Source of the DNA: Bacteroidales bacterium
Lineage (GTDB): Bacteria; Bacteroidota; Bacteroidia; Bacteroidales; VadinHA17
DNA: 9,325 bases
Assembly: GCA_003157055.1 (NCBI GenBank)
Contig: PMIG01000145.1
Coordinates: forward strand, 1-9,325
Reading direction: 5' to 3'
The notes beneath the pieces are model-generated. The model ran no database searches. It saw only the letters and a program-made list of their open reading frames with translations, and was not told where the DNA came from. Position numbers and translations under genes: made by a program. Shown piece after piece: positions 6,715 to 9,325 of this stretch (position 1 is its first letter; the number at the start of each line of letters is the position of its first letter).

Positions 6715-7836
6715 ATGGCTAATATTATTATAAAAGAAGTAGCTACGAGAAAAGAGCTTCATGAATTCATTTTTCTTCCTGAAAAAGTTCATAAGAATGA
6801 ACCTGACTGGCTTCCTCCGATCTATATGGACGAGAAGCTGCTTTTTAACAAGAAAAAGAACAAATCCTATAAATATGCTGATGCTATCCTCCTCCTGGCT
6901 TATAAAGACAACAAAGTCGCCGGAAGAATTATGGGCATAATCAATAAGCGGTATAATGACATAAACCATGAATACAACGGACGCTTCTGCTTCATGGAGT
7001 GCTATAATGACCAGGAGGTATTCCATGCCCTTATAAAAAAGGTTGAAGATTGGGTAAAGGCAAACGGAATGAGCAGAATTGTAGGTCCTCTTGGCTTCTC
7101 GGATAAGGATCCGCAGGGATTTCAGACTGAGGGATTTGAGTACCCGTTATTCATGACTGCTGCAAACAACTCGCCCTATATGAACACCCTTGTTGAAAAT
7201 GAGGGGTATGGCAAGAAGGTTGACCTTGTAAATTATCTTGGTAAGCTTCCTGAAGTATTCCCTGAAATCTATGCGAAGGTGCTCGCCAGGGTAGAAAAAA
7301 CTGAAGGATACAAAATTATCGAGTTCCATAAAAAGAAAGAACTTAAGCCATATATATTGGATGTTCTTGAGCTGATGAATGAAACTTTCAGAGAAATATA
7401 TGGTTTCGTTCCGCTCAATGATAAAGAAAAAACTGAATTTGCCGCAAGATATCTGGCTATTCTTGATCCTAACTTCATAAAGGTTGTAAAGGTAGAAGAT
7501 AAACTGATCGGATTTGCAGTTGGTATGCCCGACGTAAGTCCAGGTATCAAGGCTTGCAACGGAAGGTTACTCCCATTCGGAATCTTTAAGATCCTTAAGG
7601 AGTCAAAACGGTCAAAGAAACTTCTAATGATGCTTGGTGGCGTTAAAAAAGAGTATCGCGGAAAAGGTATCGACGTACTTATGGGAGTAAAAATCCTTCA
7701 GTCCGGAATTGATCGTAAAATGGATCTGCTCGACAGCCATCTTGTTCTCGAGGATAATACAAGAATGAGAGCCGAATATGAAAGAGTAGGCTGCAAGGTG
7801 GTTAAAAAATACAGAATCTACCAGAAAGATATTTAG
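6715..7836 (+). CDS. GNAT-fold N-acyltransferase-like protein (YghO-like), substrate unknown
   Basis: The 373-residue product resembles the large YghO-like family of about 370-390 residues. Shared features are the N-terminal FLPEKVHKNEPDWLPP region (20-35), KVAGRIMGIINKRYN (67-81), the FCFMECYND block (91-99) and VGPLGFSDKDPQGF followed by EGFEYP (123-144). The C-terminal half has a GNAT acyl-CoA motif A, VKKEYRGKGI (310-319, with Arg315, Gly316 and Gly318), and the usual GNAT ending N-T-R-M-R-A-E-Y-E-R-V-G-C (348-360). GNAT proteins transfer an acyl group from acyl-CoA to an amine; here the acceptor is unknown. No signal peptide or membrane segment is evident. I prefer the ATG at 6715; an in-frame TTG at 6691 would add 8 residues (LPQPKKPD-like) that do not look conserved. 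It is 75 bp after the prenyltransferase gene and converges on the next gene. Confidence 0.85.
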   Translation: MANIIIKEVATRKELHEFIFLPEKVHKNEPDWLPPIYMDEKLLFNKKKNKSYKYADAILLLAYKDNKVAGRIMGIINKRYNDINHEYNGRFCFMECYNDQEVFHALIKKVEDWVKANGMSRIVGPLGFSDKDPQGFQTEGFEYPLFMTAANNSPYMNTLVENEGYGKKVDLVNYLGKLPEVFPEIYAKVLARVEKTEGYKIIEFHKKKELKPYILDVLELMNETFREIYGFVPLNDKEKTEFAARYLAILDPNFIKVVKVEDKLIGFAVGMPDVSPGIKACNGRLLPFGIFKILKESKRSKKLLMMLGGVKKEYRGKGIDVLMGVKILQSGIDRKMDLLDSHLVLEDNTRMRAEYERVGCKVVKKYRIYQKDI

Positions 7837-7839
7837 TAG

Positions 7840-9325
7840 TTAAAACCTGAAGTTAAATGATAATCCGAGGAGCTCTTTAAACTGCACCCTCGCGGTTTTT
7901 TTCGGATTCCCATCTGTTCCTAAAACAGGCTTTTTGTCCTTGCCAAGAACAGGTGTCTTTGTATCATCATCATAAATCAGGTGCGTATTCAGCCTCACGT
8001 CTGTAAACCAGTTCAGGTTTGCCGTAGCAATCATTTCCCAGTCGATATCGACGTTCTGCGGATTATGGATATAATTTGTAAAAAGCTGCAGCCGGTTTAT
8101 AATGAAGAGTGTCTTATATGGTCTGAATTCATTGGTGACCATGAAACTTATTCCGGGTTCATTAAGAGCCCGGTGTCCAGGCAGTATGCCATATTGTGAC
8201 TTGTCGATATGTATTGTGTCAGGTACAAATGTTCCTTTATATGAAAGTGGCGAGAAGTTTATGGATGTATTTTTATTTGGCTTATAATCAAGCCCGATAC
8301 CAACTGTAAGAATAGCCGGATTAAAGAATTTTGAAACAGGAACCGAGTCGTTGGGATAATTATATCCCTTTGCAATCTGTGTCTTGAAAAGAAGAATGGC
8401 ACTGAAATCAAATTTGCCAAAAGCCTTATGATTAAGCTTTGAGTTTGTTTCAAGAAGATCTATATTCTTTTGTACATCCCATTTATTTGTCTCATCGGAG
8501 TTTCTGGTCGCAATAAGCCCGAATTTTAACCTGGCAAAATGATTTGAAGTTATCTTAAGGGGTTTGTTTTCATAATCAGCATACCAGGTTATATCAGATG
8601 TAGTTGAAATACTGCTCTCTCCCCCCTTTACCCAGTTTGACAAAGCAGCCTGATTAAGTGCGAATGATGCTTCTGATCTGTATTTCCAGTACTGTGGCTT
8701 TATTTTTACCTGTTTAATATCAAGCAGCTTTGACCTGTCAATCTCCTTAAGTTCTATTCGTGCCTGTGAATAGTTTCCTTCCCTGCCAGGGCGACTGAAT
8801 ACAACCCCATCCTCGAGGTAGAGTCCAAGAGTATTCCTCGAGGTGGAACCAATCCACACAGTGACTGAATCATTCAGTCCGTTCTTCAGCCAGTACCTTT
8901 GCATCCGGCCCGATCTTGAGTTGAGCCATATAGAAGTAACTGTTTTCCCAGAACCAGAGATATTCAATATGCTTGAATCGCGCTGGACCATAAAATCAAG
9001 CAAGGTCCTTAAAGCTACGGCAATAGAGTCTCCCTCGTAAGGGTGTTCATAAAAGATGAATGGAAAATCCTTATAAGCAGGTACGACTTGGTGAAGCGTA
9101 TCGATGAGTATCAAAATAGTTGTATCCTTTAATATTACCGACTGCCCGGGTTTGGGTATTCCTTCCGGCAGAAGATGTTTAAGGGAATCTGCCGGTTCGG
9201 CAACTATTACCGAATCATATTTGCTGACTGCTGCAGCGAGATCCTGAATAACAGGAGTTTTAAGGGGTATCTGTTCCCACGTGTAAAATTTTTCCCATGG
9301 AACTTTAATAGAATCAATCGGGTAC
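7840..9325 (-). CDS. DUF3078 outer-membrane beta-barrel protein with long N-terminal region (5' end outside window)
   Basis: The frame is open from the right edge to the stop at 7840, giving 494 visible residues; the methionine-like TTG at 9114 is internal, because 70 further in-frame residues (beginning YPIDSIKVPWEKF) precede it without a stop. The last roughly 300 residues match the DUF3078 family, found mainly in Bacteroidota: EASFALNQAALSNWVKGGES, FKTQIAKGYNYPNDS, GIGLDYKPN, NYIHNPQNVDIDWEM and THLIYDDD, ending FKELLGLSFNFRF. Alternating polar and hydrophobic strands and the terminal phenylalanine are typical of barrels inserted by the BAM complex. The N-terminal roughly 190 visible residues are soluble-looking, with an Ile/Val-rich GDSIAVALRTLLDF segment and SRNTLGLYLEDGV; I do not recognise this part. 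Most DUF3078 proteins are little more than the barrel, so this is a longer variant. Function is unknown; cell-surface location is inferred. The start and signal peptide lie past the edge. Confidence 0.88.
   Translation of the reverse strand, partial: YPIDSIKVPWEKFYTWEQIPLKTPVIQDLAAAVSKYDSVIVAEPADSLKHLLPEGIPKPGQSVILKDTTILILIDTLHQVVPAYKDFPFIFYEHPYEGDSIAVALRTLLDFMVQRDSSILNISGSGKTVTSIWLNSRSGRMQRYWLKNGLNDSVTVWIGSTSRNTLGLYLEDGVVFSRPGREGNYSQARIELKEIDRSKLLDIKQVKIKPQYWKYRSEASFALNQAALSNWVKGGESSISTTSDITWYADYENKPLKITSNHFARLKFGLIATRNSDETNKWDVQKNIDLLETNSKLNHKAFGKFDFSAILLFKTQIAKGYNYPNDSVPVSKFFNPAILTVGIGLDYKPNKNTSINFSPLSYKGTFVPDTIHIDKSQYGILPGHRALNEPGISFMVTNEFRPYKTLFIINRLQLFTNYIHNPQNVDIDWEMIATANLNWFTDVRLNTHLIYDDDTKTPVLGKDKKPVLGTDGNPKKTARVQFKELLGLSFNFRF
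7906..7953 (-). repeat. 24-bp imperfect tandem repeat inside the DUF3078 gene
   Basis: Two adjacent 24-bp units (7930-7953 and 7906-7929) encode PVLGKDKK and PVLGTDGN. Both begin with CCTGTT and share PVLG plus an acidic residue two positions later. The pair lies between the penultimate strand (LIYDDD) and the final strand (FKELLGLSF) of the barrel, so it would lengthen a loop, probably by a local duplication. At DNA level the units have diverged. Confidence 0.6.

Noticed and set aside
6589..7026. A 145-codon minus-strand frame over the GNAT-like gene start
   Set aside because: It overlaps two well-supported plus-strand genes and the gap, and its composition is that of antisense to Lys-rich coding sequence.
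7840..9114. A start for the DUF3078 gene at 9114
   Set aside because: The codon there is TTG and the frame stays open, with convincing protein sequence, all the way to the window edge, so it is internal.

Overview
The window looks like an ordinary chromosomal stretch from a member of the Bacteroidota, most likely Bacteroidales or a close relative. Three things point there: the surE / small membrane protein / lpxB gene order, the outer-membrane barrel of the DUF3078 type (a family typical of this phylum), and start regions that mostly lack a Shine-Dalgarno sequence but carry TAnnTTTG boxes. Base composition and coding style look uniform. I see no tRNA, rRNA, CRISPR array, insertion sequence, phage gene or integration site. 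No complete new system stands out.

Left part (1-2715, minus strand): an envelope operon read as surE (nucleotidase), a 98-residue three-helix membrane protein, lpxB (lipid A disaccharide synthase) and a SpoIID/LytB-domain protein cut by the window edge. The first two junctions overlap by 4 and 1 nt and the last has a 17-nt gap, so the set is almost certainly co-transcribed and largely translationally coupled. The theme is lipid A and cell-wall biogenesis. The small membrane protein is the uncharacterised member.

Centre (2716-6639): an 83-bp divergent intergenic region holds one TAnnTTTG-type -7 box for each direction. It then drives pheT (phenylalanyl-tRNA synthetase beta chain), a MacroD/YmdB-type macrodomain protein and a UbiA-family prenyltransferase. 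Junctions of 1 and 4 nt overlap tie these three together although their textbook roles differ: translation, ADP-ribose metabolism and, probably, menaquinone synthesis.

Right part (6640-9325): after a 75-bp AT-rich gap comes a GNAT-fold protein resembling the YghO-like family. It converges, with 3 bp between stop codons, on a large minus-strand outer-membrane beta-barrel protein of the DUF3078 family. That gene runs off the right edge, so its signal peptide and start are not visible.

Together the genes are mostly housekeeping and envelope functions. The parts most worth a second look are the coupled 98-residue membrane protein, the pheT-macrodomain-prenyltransferase coupling, the unusually long N-terminal region of the DUF3078 protein, and the unknown substrate of the GNAT-like protein.
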